Shown piece by piece: positions 26,709 to 35,176 of a stretch of 64,000 nucleotides of DNA. The stretch is taken from NCBI GenBank assembly GCA_024225395.1, contig JAAEMR010000193.1:1-64000 (forward strand), written 5' to 3'. Under the pieces are notes generated by a model that saw nothing but the letters and a program-made list of their open reading frames with translations, was not told the DNA's origin and made no database searches. This stretch comes from Gammaproteobacteria bacterium. Lineage in GTDB: Bacteria; Pseudomonadota; Gammaproteobacteria; GCA-001735895. How positions within the stretch are numbered: the first letter of the stretch is position 1; every line of letters begins with the position of its first letter. The position numbers and the translations under genes were made by a program.

Positions 26709-27194
26709 CTAGTGAAGGGAAGGCATAGAAGGTTTGCCCGCCTTTATTTCCTTTTCAGTGGCATCACGGATATCGTGTATGGTCACTTTAAAAGTAATAT
26801 TTTTACCAATCAGCGGGTTATTACCATCAATGGTTAAAAGACCATCTTCAATTTTCGTTACGGTAAAAGACTTAACTTCACCCTGATCATTTTTAAACTC
26901 TACTTCGGCTCCCACTTGATGGAACTGTGGTGGCACATTCTCTATTGAATCGGTAAAGACAAGTTCAGGATCGGCTTCACCAAAAGCTTCGGCAGCCGTT
27001 AAAGTAACTTCTATTTCATCACCGGTTACACAACCTTCCATTGCTTTTTCCACCTTGTCGAACATACGTTGTTCGCCACCGTGAATATAGCCCATGGGAA
27101 TTTCTACCTGTTCCAGTACATCTCCAGCATCGGCATCGACAATGGTATAACTAAACATGACATGTTTTTTATTTGAAACGCGTTGATCTGACAT
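26709..27194 (-). CDS. slyD: FKBP-type peptidyl-prolyl isomerase (SlyD/SlpA type)
   Basis: This is a cytoplasmic folding helper that catalyses cis-trans proline isomerisation. The 161-residue protein has the FKBP strands (MFSYTIVDADAGDVLEQ, MGYIHGGEQRMFDKVEKAMEGC) with an inserted-flap domain at about 75-130 (VTLTAAEAFGEADPELV). The His-rich metal-binding tail of E. coli SlyD is missing; the C-terminus ends KPSMPSLH. It could equally be named as another short SlyD-like FKBP. Confidence 0.85.
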   Translation of the reverse strand: MSDQRVSNKKHVMFSYTIVDADAGDVLEQVEIPMGYIHGGEQRMFDKVEKAMEGCVTGDEIEVTLTAAEAFGEADPELVFTDSIENVPPQFHQVGAEVEFKNDQGEVKSFTVTKIEDGLLTIDGNNPLIGKNITFKVTIHDIRDATEKEIKAGKPSMPSLH

Positions 27195-27436
27195 TCATTT
27201 TCTCCAAATTGACTAGTTTAGTTTAACAGAACATGATTTATCACATAATTCTGTTTACTGGTTTATCTGTTTTTTATAATTGATGGAACAGTAGCAAATT
27301 ATCTGCCCCGGGCACGCAGTATATGCAGATCTTTAGCCCATCTAAACCGTCTTCTGCTCTACCTCATCGCTATTTGTTCGAATACAGCTATTAGGTTACC
27401 TGCCTTCGGTGAGAATACTGTTCCTGCCCATCCATT

Positions 27437-27472
27437 GGCTCACAGCATAAGCACATCCAGGTACAAAAAAAA
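27437..27472. repeat. Copy 2 of the conserved terminator-flanking block
   Basis: This is the partner of 25086-25122: GCTCACAGCATAAGC, then ACATCCAGGTAC and eight A, lying just past the U tract of the sulfur-globule gene terminator. The region between it and the slyD start (27195-27436) shows no ORF or other signal that I can support. Confidence 0.6.
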
Positions 27473-27491
27473 GACGGGCCAAAAGCCCGTC
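27465..27491 (-). terminator. Intrinsic terminator of the sulfur-globule transcript
   Basis: On the minus strand a 7-bp GC-rich stem (GACGGGC / GCCCGTC, 5-base loop) is followed by eight T. It lies about 125 bp after the stop codon of the sulfur-globule-type gene and ends its long 3' UTR. Confidence 0.88.
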
Positions 27492-27602
27492 AAATAATCA
27501 CCAAGAGGATAAAACTGGTATTCATAAACTAATCCAGATTGTTTCTAAAGGAGGAGAAAGAAACAATCTGAATTAGTTCCCTGAAGAGCAAAGCCCTCCA
27601 GG
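27465..27602 (-). ncRNA. Structured 3' UTR / candidate small RNA A with CCUCC loop
   Basis: Beginning 15 bases after the stop of the sulfur-globule-type gene there are three stem-loops in a row on the minus strand. The first, at 27580-27602, has a 10-bp stem with two G-U pairs and a UUU loop. The second, at 27529-27576, has an 18-bp stem with one G-U pair and the loop UUCUCCUCCUUU. The third is the terminator. An 18-bp stem presenting an anti-Shine-Dalgarno-like loop next to a terminator is the design of sRNAs that pair with ribosome-binding sites. It may instead stabilise the mRNA 3' end. No separate promoter was found, so release by processing of the mRNA is more likely. Confidence 0.5.
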
Positions 27603-27617
27603 AAACCAGAAGCTAAA

Positions 27618-28091
27618 TTACTTAGCTGGTGCAGCAGCTGGTGCAGCAGGAACTGCAGCTACAGGAGCTACAGGCGCCTGTGGAGCATAACCATACTGAG
27701 GAGCATATCCGTAACCGTTGTTGTTGCTGTTACCATAGTAGTTTCCGTAACCGTTTCCGTAGTAGTTTCCGTTTCCGTCGAAGTTACCGTTTCCGTATCC
27801 GTTACCATTCCAGTCAGTGTTTCCGTCCATTTCTGTATCCATATCGGCTTTAGCACGACCTTTGAAACTCATAGAGAAATCCATCTCGCCTTCACCGTTT
27901 CCACGACCTTTACCACGACCAGCACCACGACCGTTTCCTTCACCACGGTATTCGCCAGTTCCGTTTCCGTAACCGTTTCCGTAGTAGTTACCATTTCCGT
28001 AACCATTACTGTTGTAGTCATCACCACCCCAGAAAGCTTGAGCAGAAGTTGTAGCAAGTAAAATAGCAGCTGCAGTTATGATTTTTTTCAT
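27618..28091 (-). CDS. Sulfur-globule-type structural protein
   Basis: The 157-residue exported protein has a signal peptide (MKKIITAAAILLATTSAQA). The mature part opens FWGGDDY and consists of Gly/Asn/Tyr repeats (NGYGNGNYYGNGYG), a conserved-looking core DFSMSFKGRAKAD near residue 72, and a Tyr/Pro/Ala tail. This composition and the FWGG and FSMxFxGR elements match the sulfur globule proteins (Sgp) that coat periplasmic sulfur inclusions in sulfur oxidisers. GGAGAC places the start at ATG 28091 rather than the upstream TTG. It has a near-consensus promoter and a structured 3' UTR. A different repetitive envelope protein is possible. Confidence 0.75.
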   Translation of the reverse strand: MKKIITAAAILLATTSAQAFWGGDDYNSNGYGNGNYYGNGYGNGTGEYRGEGNGRGAGRGKGRGNGEGEMDFSMSFKGRAKADMDTEMDGNTDWNGNGYGNGNFDGNGNYYGNGYGNYYGNSNNNGYGYAPQYGYAPQAPVAPVAAVPAAPAAAPAK

Positions 28092-28143
28092 GACATAAGT
28101 CTCCAAAAAGTTAAAATTAAATAAGTTAAATTCGATGAAGCGA

Positions 28144-28172
28144 ACTATATTAGTCTTTACTTATATAGTCAA
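28144..28172 (-). promoter_or_regulatory. Sigma70 promoter of the sulfur-globule-type gene
   Basis: On the minus strand TTGACT (28172-28167) and TATAGT (28149-28144) are separated by exactly 17 bases, five of six matches each to the consensus. The expected transcription start is near 28137, leaving a leader of about 46 bases before the ATG. Strong constitutive expression is predicted, as for an abundant structural protein. The flanking DNA is very AT-rich. Confidence 0.7.
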
Positions 28173-28252
28173 GCATTAATTTATTATAATTTACTAATAT
28201 TATATTAAGTGACTGTATTTACACGAAATTTTATTTTCACAGGTAAAAGTTT

Positions 28253-30427
28253 TTATGCTGGTTGAAGATTGGCATAGGCTAACATCAACCATTTACTGCC
28301 AGCAGATTCAAAGTTAACCTGCACTCTTGCCTGGGCTGACTGCCCTTCAATATTGATAATAACGCCAGCACCAAACTTACCATGACTAACGCGTTGCCCC
28401 ACGGATAGCCCGACATCCCGTTCAGTTTGCTGCTTGCTCACTGTCTTCGATGTTTGATAAACAGGGCGGCTAAATTGCGCTTTCGGACGAATCTCTTCAA
28501 CCAGTTCAGCAGGTAGCTCTTTGATAAACCGTGAAACCTTATTATAACTATCATTGCCATACAGCCTTCTGACTTCAGCGCTGGATACAATTAACTGCTC
28601 CCTGGCACGAGTGATACCCACATAACAGAGTCGGCGTTCTTCTTCCATACGCCCCGGTTCTTCAGCAGAACGTTGATGCGGAAACAAGCCTTCCTCCATG
28701 CCGACCATAAATACCAGTGGAAATTCCAGCCCTTTGACCGAATGCATGGTCATCAATTGCACACACTCTTCCCAGTCATCGGCCTGTCCTTCACCGGCTT
28801 CCAGCGCAGCATGGGCCAGAAAGGCATCCAGATCAGTCATGTCTTCAATTTCTGAATTATTTTCAAATTCAAAGCTTTTACCTGCCCCAATTAATTCCTG
28901 CAGGTTTTCCCTTTTAGTCTCACCTTTCTCAGTTTTGTCCTTTTCAAAATGAGTCTTTAAACCGGTGCTTTCAATACAAAGTCTGATTTGCTCGGACAAT
29001 GCTAAAATTTTACTGTCTGACTGAATTTTGGTAATCAGGTCGATATAACTGGATACACCCGTCTTGGCACGAGCCGTCAACTGATTCGTTTCCAGCAGCT
29101 CGAGTGCAGCTGACCATAACGACAAACTCTTTCCACGAGCATACTCTCTAACCAGATCAACAGATTTTTGACCCAGACCACGAGGAGGATGATTAATGGT
29201 ACGTTCAAACGACGTATCATCCTGTGGATTACCAAGCATACGAAGATAAGCCAGTGCATCTTTTATCTCCGCCCGCTCGAAGAAGCGTAATCCACCATAA
29301 ACCCGGTAGGGTATGCCCCGGGCTACCAGGTATTCTTCAAACTGACGTGACTGAGCATTGGAACGGTATAATACCGCCACATCATTTCGACTTCGCCCCT
29401 GATCCTGCCAGTTTTGAATCCTGTCTATCACAAAACGAGCTTCATCTTTTTCATTGTAGGCATTGTAAAAAAGAACCGGATCACCTGGCTCACCATCGGT
29501 CCACAGGTCTTTACCCATGCGCCCCTGATTATGTTCAATCAGCGCATTAGCCGCCTTTAAAATAGTAGAGGTTGAACGATAATTCTGTTCCAGCCGAATG
29601 ACTTGAGTCGTCGGAAAGTCTCTTTCAAAATGCTGGATGTTCTCTATTTTTGCACCGCGCCAGCCATAAATAGACTGGTCATCATCACCCACCACAAAAA
29701 CCGGCGTTTGAGGCCCGGCCAGTAATCGCAACCAGGCATACTGGATAGCATTGGTGTCCTGAAACTCATCTACCAGGATATGCTGAAAACGTTTCTGATA
29801 ATGATCTCTTAAACCATCATTATCCCGAATCAGCTCCAGCGACCTTAACAACAGTTCTGCAAAATCGATGACGCCGCCACGCTGACACATTTCTTCATAG
29901 GTTTTATACACCTGAACTAACTGCTGTTTAATCTTATCGTAACCCGCATCGACATGAGCAGCGCGCAAACCATCGTCTTTACATTGATTTATAAACCATT
30001 GTGACTGTTTTGGCGGCCAGTTGGTGTCATCCATTTCCAGCTGTTTATGCACACGTTTAACCATGCGTAACTGGTCATCACTATCCAGAATCTGAAAAGC
30101 CTGTGGCAACCCGGCTTCCTGCCAGTGTGCACGCAACATTCTGTGTGCCAGTCCATGAAAAGTGCCCACCCACATGGCAGCGGCTGAAATCCCTAAAATC
30201 TGTTCAACACGTCCGCGCATTTCTTTTGCTGCTTTATTGGTAAAAGTTACTGCAAGCACACTGAAAGGAGAGAGACCATTAACTTCACAAACCCAGGCGA
30301 TGCGATGAATCAATACCCGGGTTTTACCACTGCCGGCACCAGCTAATACTAAAACAGGTTTGGGTTCTGCGGTAACTGCCTCTCGCTGATAATCATTGAG
30401 AGAGTCTATGATGTGGGAAACATCCAT
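28253..30427 (-). CDS. uvrD: DNA helicase II UvrD
   Basis: UvrD is a 3'-5' superfamily 1 helicase of mismatch and nucleotide-excision repair. The 724-residue protein carries Walker A AGAGSGKT near residue 32, VGDDDQSIYGWRGA, RLEQNYRS, and the C-terminal motifs MTMHSVKGLEFP and YVGITRAREQL. A C-terminal Tudor-like domain follows (VGQRVSHGKFGAGVIINIEG). The length and order are those of E. coli UvrD. Confidence 0.96.
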   Translation of the reverse strand: MDVSHIIDSLNDYQREAVTAEPKPVLVLAGAGSGKTRVLIHRIAWVCEVNGLSPFSVLAVTFTNKAAKEMRGRVEQILGISAAAMWVGTFHGLAHRMLRAHWQEAGLPQAFQILDSDDQLRMVKRVHKQLEMDDTNWPPKQSQWFINQCKDDGLRAAHVDAGYDKIKQQLVQVYKTYEEMCQRGGVIDFAELLLRSLELIRDNDGLRDHYQKRFQHILVDEFQDTNAIQYAWLRLLAGPQTPVFVVGDDDQSIYGWRGAKIENIQHFERDFPTTQVIRLEQNYRSTSTILKAANALIEHNQGRMGKDLWTDGEPGDPVLFYNAYNEKDEARFVIDRIQNWQDQGRSRNDVAVLYRSNAQSRQFEEYLVARGIPYRVYGGLRFFERAEIKDALAYLRMLGNPQDDTSFERTINHPPRGLGQKSVDLVREYARGKSLSLWSAALELLETNQLTARAKTGVSSYIDLITKIQSDSKILALSEQIRLCIESTGLKTHFEKDKTEKGETKRENLQELIGAGKSFEFENNSEIEDMTDLDAFLAHAALEAGEGQADDWEECVQLMTMHSVKGLEFPLVFMVGMEEGLFPHQRSAEEPGRMEEERRLCYVGITRAREQLIVSSAEVRRLYGNDSYNKVSRFIKELPAELVEEIRPKAQFSRPVYQTSKTVSKQQTERDVGLSVGQRVSHGKFGAGVIINIEGQSAQARVQVNFESAGSKWLMLAYANLQPA

Positions 30428-30481
30428 GATAAATAAGCGCTGTGATAAAACCGCTAATTGTAACAGCTGACAGGATGCTGC

Positions 30482-30775
30482 CTAAATAAAAATATCCACT
30501 AACTGACCCTGGCGCGAGACTGCAGAATAAGAATTTACATAACTGGAGATTGCACCCAGATTGGCAGGATCAATGGATTGCATATAAGGGTTTTGATTAC
30601 GTTCATCGGCAGAAACATCTTCAAGAATTTCACCTTTAAACACATACTCAACCGTTTGCTGACGATTTTTATGTTCAGACTCAAGCTGGCGCTCTGATAA
30701 CGGCTGGCGATTATCAGACAGACCCTGGTTAACAGAGCTCGAAGGGAGAGGGAGAAGATTACCCGATATCTTCAT
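30482..30775 (-). CDS. Hypothetical protein, 97 residues
   Basis: This is a hydrophilic, Gln/Ser/Asn-rich protein with no signal peptide or membrane segment. The middle (QTVEYVFKGEILEDVSADERNQNPY) and the end (AISSYVNSYSAVSRQGQLVDIFI) look structured. I do not recognise the family. It lies 54 bp upstream of uvrD on the same strand and may share its promoter. Confidence 0.6.
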   Translation of the reverse strand: MKISGNLLPLPSSSVNQGLSDNRQPLSERQLESEHKNRQQTVEYVFKGEILEDVSADERNQNPYMQSIDPANLGAISSYVNSYSAVSRQGQLVDIFI

Positions 30776-30985
30776 GGCTAAATTTCACAAATAAACCTTG
30801 TTCTTTAAAAATTATCGGGCGATGGGTGTTATATTAATGAATTATTACGCAAATACCAGCAAAAATTTATTGGTCACTTAACAGCGCCAATGCTACTTTA
30901 AAAATAAGTTTTGTATGATACATTCGAATTTTCCCCTGCAGGTACAAAGCTTCAAACTCTAGCTTCAAAAAAAATCGACATTCGG

Positions 30986-31270
30986 CTATTTCATCTGTAA
31001 TACGGGTGCTATTTTTTCTGCTACAGGTTTAGTGATCCAGACATGTCGTGCAACAAACCCACCGTCATCAAACGTCCGACATAGGTATTGAGCTAACAAA
31101 CCAGTAATACATCCAGGCCTGTTTCTTCTTTGCTTTCACGTTTAGCCGCGGCTTCATGAGACTCTCCGGTCTAAACGCTTCCTGAAGATGTGGCACAAAC
31201 CTGCTCTTTACTCAGACCTTTTTGGCCTGTTTATAGGTTATTTTTTCATCTGAAACTCCATTTCTGATAA
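30986..31270 (-). pseudogene. Degraded NUDIX hydrolase
   Basis: Within a 530-bp stretch without an intact gene, the minus strand at 31113-31168 encodes GESHEAAAKRESKEETGLD, a recognisable NUDIX box (E-x7-RE-x2-EE-x-G). The frame hits a TAG four codons later, and a second frame continues with FDDGGFVARHVWITKPVAEK to a stop at 30986-30988. At least one nonsense mutation and one frameshift have therefore broken a NUDIX-type gene. Its N-terminus is also interrupted. The rest of 30776-31308 shows nothing I can support. Confidence 0.7.
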
Positions 31271-31308
31271 TCAATGAAAAATTAATCAACGTGGAAAATA
31301 ATTAACCG

Positions 31309-31758
31309 TTATTTCCAACGATCAGCTGCCTGTTGGTCACTTTGTTTAAACTCTATCCACTCTTCTCCCTGCCGGGTAATTTCTTTTTTCCAGAAAGGTG
31401 CCTGTGTTTTCAGGTAATCCATTAAAAATTCACAGGCATCGAAGGCTTCTTTTCGATGTGCTGAAATGACAACAACCATAACTATATTCTCAGCCGGTTT
31501 TAATTGACCAACCCGATGAGTTATTGCCAAATCAACAATATCCCAGCGTTTCATCGCCGAGTGTGCAATATCTTCAAGCGCTTTTTCAGTCATTCCCGGA
31601 TAGTGTTCAAGCTCAAGTGCAATCAGGTTTTGATCAGTTGATTGATCTCGCACTATTCCAGAGAAAGTCACGACTGCACCAAGATCTTTGCGATTCCCGC
31701 ACAGTTCTCTGGTCACTGCTGCGACATCAAAATCTTCCTGTTGAACGGATATCAACAT
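31309..31758 (-). CDS. moaE: Molybdopterin synthase catalytic subunit MoaE
   Basis: MoaE forms the dithiolene of molybdopterin using sulfur carried by MoaD. The 149-residue protein has GAVVTFSGIVRD near residue 28, ALELEHYPGMTEKAL, HRVGQLKPAENIVMVVV and the catalytic-lysine region FWKKEI near 125. It is the last gene of the moa operon and starts 2 bp after moaD. Confidence 0.95.
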   Translation of the reverse strand: MLISVQQEDFDVAAVTRELCGNRKDLGAVVTFSGIVRDQSTDQNLIALELEHYPGMTEKALEDIAHSAMKRWDIVDLAITHRVGQLKPAENIVMVVVISAHRKEAFDACEFLMDYLKTQAPFWKKEITRQGEEWIEFKQSDQQAADRWK

Positions 31759-31760
31759 GC

Positions 31761-32015
31761 TTAACCGCCGGTAACCGGTGGAAAGAAGGCAATTTCATCT
31801 GAATTTTGAATAGTGGCCTGATCATCAGCCATTTGCTGGTTTACTGAAACCAACAAAGAGGTATTGCTGGTAAAAGCAGCAGACCATGAACCACCTCGTT
31901 CAGCCAGAAGGTTTTTTAAATCGCTGATATTGGAGATATTGTCGGGAAGGTCCAGCTGCTCTTTATCTGAATCAAGAGTCTCTCTTAAACTGGCAAAATA
32001 AAGTAGGTTGGCCAT
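31761..32015 (-). CDS. moaD: Molybdopterin synthase sulfur carrier MoaD
   Basis: MoaD is an 84-residue ubiquitin-fold protein whose C-terminal glycine is made into a thiocarboxylate. The C-terminus IAFFPPVTGG has the required double glycine, and the start NLLYFASLRE is typical. It sits between moeA (2-bp gap) and moaE (2-bp gap), consistent with the MoaD-MoaE heterotetramer. Confidence 0.95.
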   Translation of the reverse strand: MANLLYFASLRETLDSDKEQLDLPDNISNISDLKNLLAERGGSWSAAFTSNTSLLVSVNQQMADDQATIQNSDEIAFFPPVTGG

Positions 32016-32017
32016 TT

Positions 32018-33277
32018 TTACTCCAGAATATCTTTAAAAGACATATAGTTAACCTGATCGCCTGATGTTACTGTAGTGTCTTCAGCAATATCCACAAACC
32101 CATCTGCCCAGCTGGTAGACATTAACACACCGGAACCCTGGTTGGGGTACAGGCTAGCCTGCAACTGGTTATTGTTATTACGGGTTATTTTCGCACGGGT
32201 AAATTCGCGTCTTCGATCAGGTTTGGGCCATTCAAAATTTGCCATGACCTGCGTCGATTCAGTGTAAATCTTTGTGCGTCCCTGTAATTTTTTAATGAAT
32301 GGAGCAACAAACAGACAAAAAGTGGCAAACGCAGAAACAGGATTGCCCGGCAAACCCATAAAAGCCGTGTCATTTACGATACCAAAAGCCAACGGCTTGC
32401 CCGGCTTGATTTTTAGTCGCCACATATGTAGTTCGCCAAGCTTCTCCAACGCGATACGCACATGGTCTTCTTCACCAACAGAAACTCCACCGCTGGTAAT
32501 CACCAGATCAGTCGTTTCCGTGGCTTCCATAATAGCTTTAGTTGTCTGTTCAAAAGTATCACCGACAATGCCGAGGTCTACAATTTCACATCCCATATTC
32601 TGTAACAGGCCGGTTAAGGTATAACGGTTGGAATCATAAATTTTACCCGGTTCTAATGGTTTACCCGGCTCAATCAGCTCATCACCGGTAAAAAAAATAC
32701 CGACTCGTACTTTGCGTGTTACCTCGAAGTGACTGGTTCCGATAGATGCTGCAAGCCCCAGGTCCTGGGCCCTTAACCTGGTGCCTTTTTGCAAAATCGT
32801 CTGACCTTCCGAAATGTCTTCACCCGCTGCACGGATATTTTGCCAGCGTTTTACGTCTGCATCGAAAGACATATTATCGCCAGCAGCTTCAACCTGCTCC
32901 TGCATGATAACCACATCGGCGTCAGCGGGCACCACGGCACCGGTAAAAATTCGCGCTGCAGTGCCAGCAGCAACCGGTTCCCCAATTTCACCTGCGGGAA
33001 TACGCTGGCTAACCTTTAGTGTGGTTGTTTCGCCACTTTTAACATCATCTAAACGTATTGCATAACCATCCATCGCTGAATTGGCCGCAGGTGGCACATT
33101 GATCGCTGATTTTAGGTCTTCAGCTAAAGTCCGGTTCAGGGCTTCTGTCAAACTGACAATATCTGTATTTTCTACGTTATTGGCAAAACTCAGCAAGTTT
33201 TCCAACGCCTGATCATAAGGAATTAAATCAACTTTAATTGTATCGCAACCGCAGTCGCCTGATTCACATCCAGACAT
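32018..33277 (-). CDS. moeA: Molybdopterin molybdenumtransferase MoeA
   Basis: MoeA inserts molybdate into adenylylated molybdopterin. The 419 residues include ALNRTLAEDLKSAINVPPAANSAMDGYA, TSGGVSVGEEDHV and GLPGNPVSAF, all family hallmarks. Unusually, the N-terminus begins MSGCESGDCGCD, four cysteines in the first 12 residues, which standard MoeA lacks. The gene starts one base after the moaB stop. Confidence 0.95.
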   Translation of the reverse strand: MSGCESGDCGCDTIKVDLIPYDQALENLLSFANNVENTDIVSLTEALNRTLAEDLKSAINVPPAANSAMDGYAIRLDDVKSGETTTLKVSQRIPAGEIGEPVAAGTAARIFTGAVVPADADVVIMQEQVEAAGDNMSFDADVKRWQNIRAAGEDISEGQTILQKGTRLRAQDLGLAASIGTSHFEVTRKVRVGIFFTGDELIEPGKPLEPGKIYDSNRYTLTGLLQNMGCEIVDLGIVGDTFEQTTKAIMEATETTDLVITSGGVSVGEEDHVRIALEKLGELHMWRLKIKPGKPLAFGIVNDTAFMGLPGNPVSAFATFCLFVAPFIKKLQGRTKIYTESTQVMANFEWPKPDRRREFTRAKITRNNNNQLQASLYPNQGSGVLMSTSWADGFVDIAEDTTVTSGDQVNYMSFKDILE

Positions 33278-33278
33278 G

Positions 33279-33812
33279 TTAAACCTCCAGAAAACGTGGC
33301 ATCATTTCAACCAGATTACAGGGCTTGTGGCGCATATCCAGCTGGTCTTCAATAATGCCATCCCAACCATCTTTACAGGCGCCCGGTGAACCCGGCAGGC
33401 AAAAAACAGGGGTTCCATTCGCCAGCCCGGCCAATGCTCTGGACTGGACGGTGGATGTTTTGATCAGTTTGTAAGACAGGCTGCGAAATAATTCGCCAAA
33501 ACCTTCGATCGACTTATCAAACAAGGGAGTGACCGCTTCCGGCGTGATATCACGTCCGGTTAGACCGGTACCACCCGTGGTGATGACAGCCTGCACTTCA
33601 GGGTCAGCAATCCAGCCGGATAGAACGGCTCGAATCTGGTAACGGTTATCAGGCACTATAAGTTTTTCCGCCAGTTGATGACCAGCCTTCTCTAATCGGG
33701 CGATCAAGGTATTACCCGACGTATCATTTTCATCGGTACGCGAATCTGAAATTGTCATAATCGCAATGTTTAAAGGAATGAATTCCGCATTTTTTGAATC
33801 TGCATGTCCCAT
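33279..33812 (-). CDS. moaB: Molybdenum cofactor biosynthesis protein B (MoaB/Mog type)
   Basis: This is a MogA/MoaB-fold protein that adenylylates molybdopterin. The core shows NIAIMTISDSRTDENDTSGN, VITTGGTGLTGRDITPEAV and FCLPGSPGACKDGW. The frame extends 25 codons upstream, but family members begin near MGHADSKNAEFIPL, so I use ATG 33812 (177 residues). It lies between moaA and moeA, whose product uses its adenylylated intermediate. Confidence 0.93.
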   Translation of the reverse strand: MGHADSKNAEFIPLNIAIMTISDSRTDENDTSGNTLIARLEKAGHQLAEKLIVPDNRYQIRAVLSGWIADPEVQAVITTGGTGLTGRDITPEAVTPLFDKSIEGFGELFRSLSYKLIKTSTVQSRALAGLANGTPVFCLPGSPGACKDGWDGIIEDQLDMRHKPCNLVEMMPRFLEV

Positions 33813-33925
33813 ATTGATATCTTCTATTAAGTGTATTATGTAAGAGGTTGTTGAGGTGGAAACCAGAAAACAGGTTAATTTCCACAACAGAAATACCCCG
33901 TTTTGCAGCTAAGCTAAAGAGGTTT

Positions 33926-34936
33926 TTATCCGCCGGTTAAAGCCATCAGGCGTACTACCTGACCTGGTTTTTCATTAAACTCGTGACGTTCCGGCTTTTT
34001 CGAGACAGCATCGATAATGGCCTGCTTCAACTCATCATCAGAAATACCTGCACGTAATAATGGCCTTAATTCAAGTTTGTCATCCTGCCCCAGACAGAGG
34101 TATAGAGTTCCGTCGACAGATAATCTGACGCGATTACAGGATTCACAGAAATGCTGGGAGATAGGCGTGATAAAACCTATTTCAAAATCGGTACCATTTA
34201 TTCGGTAGTATTTGGCAGGTCCACCACCCGTCATAATTCCGGGTACCAGATCATATTGCTCTTTCAGACGATTTTTAACCGTTTCCAGGCTAATATATTG
34301 ATCACTGGCATCACGTCCCGGGGTACCCATTGGCATGGTTTCGATAAAACGCAGGGTAAAATCATTTTCCAGACAGTATTCAAGCACATGCTGATAATCA
34401 TCCAGGCTGGTGTCTTTCATAACGACCATATTGACCTTGATCGGTTTAAAACCCACTTCTTTGGATCTTTTCAATCCGTCTAATACTTCCTGTAACTTTC
34501 CACCACCGGTAATATCGGCAAACTGTTCTTCGTGCATGGTGTCCAGGCTGACATTGATGCGACGGATTCCAGATTCATACAAAGCTTCGGCCTGTAGATC
34601 CAGTAAAGTCGCATTGGTCGACAACGATAAATCATCTATTCCCGGTAAACTGGATATTCTGGAAGCAAGTTCCGGCAAGTTTTTTCTAACCAGGGGTTCA
34701 CCACCGGTCATCCGAATTCGATTAACACCCAATTCACCAAAGACTTTGATCACGCGCTCAATTTCATCGAAATTTAACCAGTTATCAGGGGTTTCGAAAT
34801 CTTTGAAGCCTTTTGGAAGGCAGTAGAAGCAGCGTAGATTGCATTTATCAGTAACCGATAAACGAACATATTCAATTTTTCGGCCGAATGGGTCGACCAG
34901 CTCTTTTCTTATTGGGGGGGAATTGTCGGTTTTCAT
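33926..34936 (-). CDS. moaA: GTP 3',8-cyclase MoaA (radical SAM)
   Basis: MoaA opens molybdopterin synthesis by cyclising GTP with SAM radical chemistry. The N-terminal cluster motif CNLRCFYC, the C-terminal cluster CESCNRVRLSVDGTLYLC and the terminal GG are all present. The ATG at 34936 (MKTDNSPP, 336 residues) is preferred over 34957. moaC, whose product acts directly with MoaA, is not in this cluster. I see no Moco riboswitch in the 219-bp leader. Confidence 0.95.
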   Translation of the reverse strand: MKTDNSPPIRKELVDPFGRKIEYVRLSVTDKCNLRCFYCLPKGFKDFETPDNWLNFDEIERVIKVFGELGVNRIRMTGGEPLVRKNLPELASRISSLPGIDDLSLSTNATLLDLQAEALYESGIRRINVSLDTMHEEQFADITGGGKLQEVLDGLKRSKEVGFKPIKVNMVVMKDTSLDDYQHVLEYCLENDFTLRFIETMPMGTPGRDASDQYISLETVKNRLKEQYDLVPGIMTGGGPAKYYRINGTDFEIGFITPISQHFCESCNRVRLSVDGTLYLCLGQDDKLELRPLLRAGISDDELKQAIIDAVSKKPERHEFNEKPGQVVRLMALTGG

Positions 34937-35176
34937 TGGTCTCAGCGTATACCGCAAGCCATTAAGTGTTGAAGCTCACGGTTAATAAAGTTTAAAATCA
35001 GAAGCATTGCCTGTTAGATAATTGCGGTCAGTCTACCAGCTTAAGGCCAGCTGCACATGACCTTTATCATCTCAGGCACTATTTTTTATGCCCGCATAGA
35101 CAAGTTAGATCAGTACTTAAGTGGCTGATGCTGAGACATTGACCCTCATAGCTTTATTTTTGATTGACTCAAAATT

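Noticed and set aside
27629..27853. Open frame on the plus strand, Arg/Phe/Ser-rich
   Set aside because: It is the reverse of the repetitive sulfur-globule coding sequence and arises from its biased codons.
34937..35176. Possible molybdenum cofactor riboswitch before moaA
   Set aside because: The leader lacks the conserved helices and loop sequences of that motif; nothing beyond a weak hairpin was visible.
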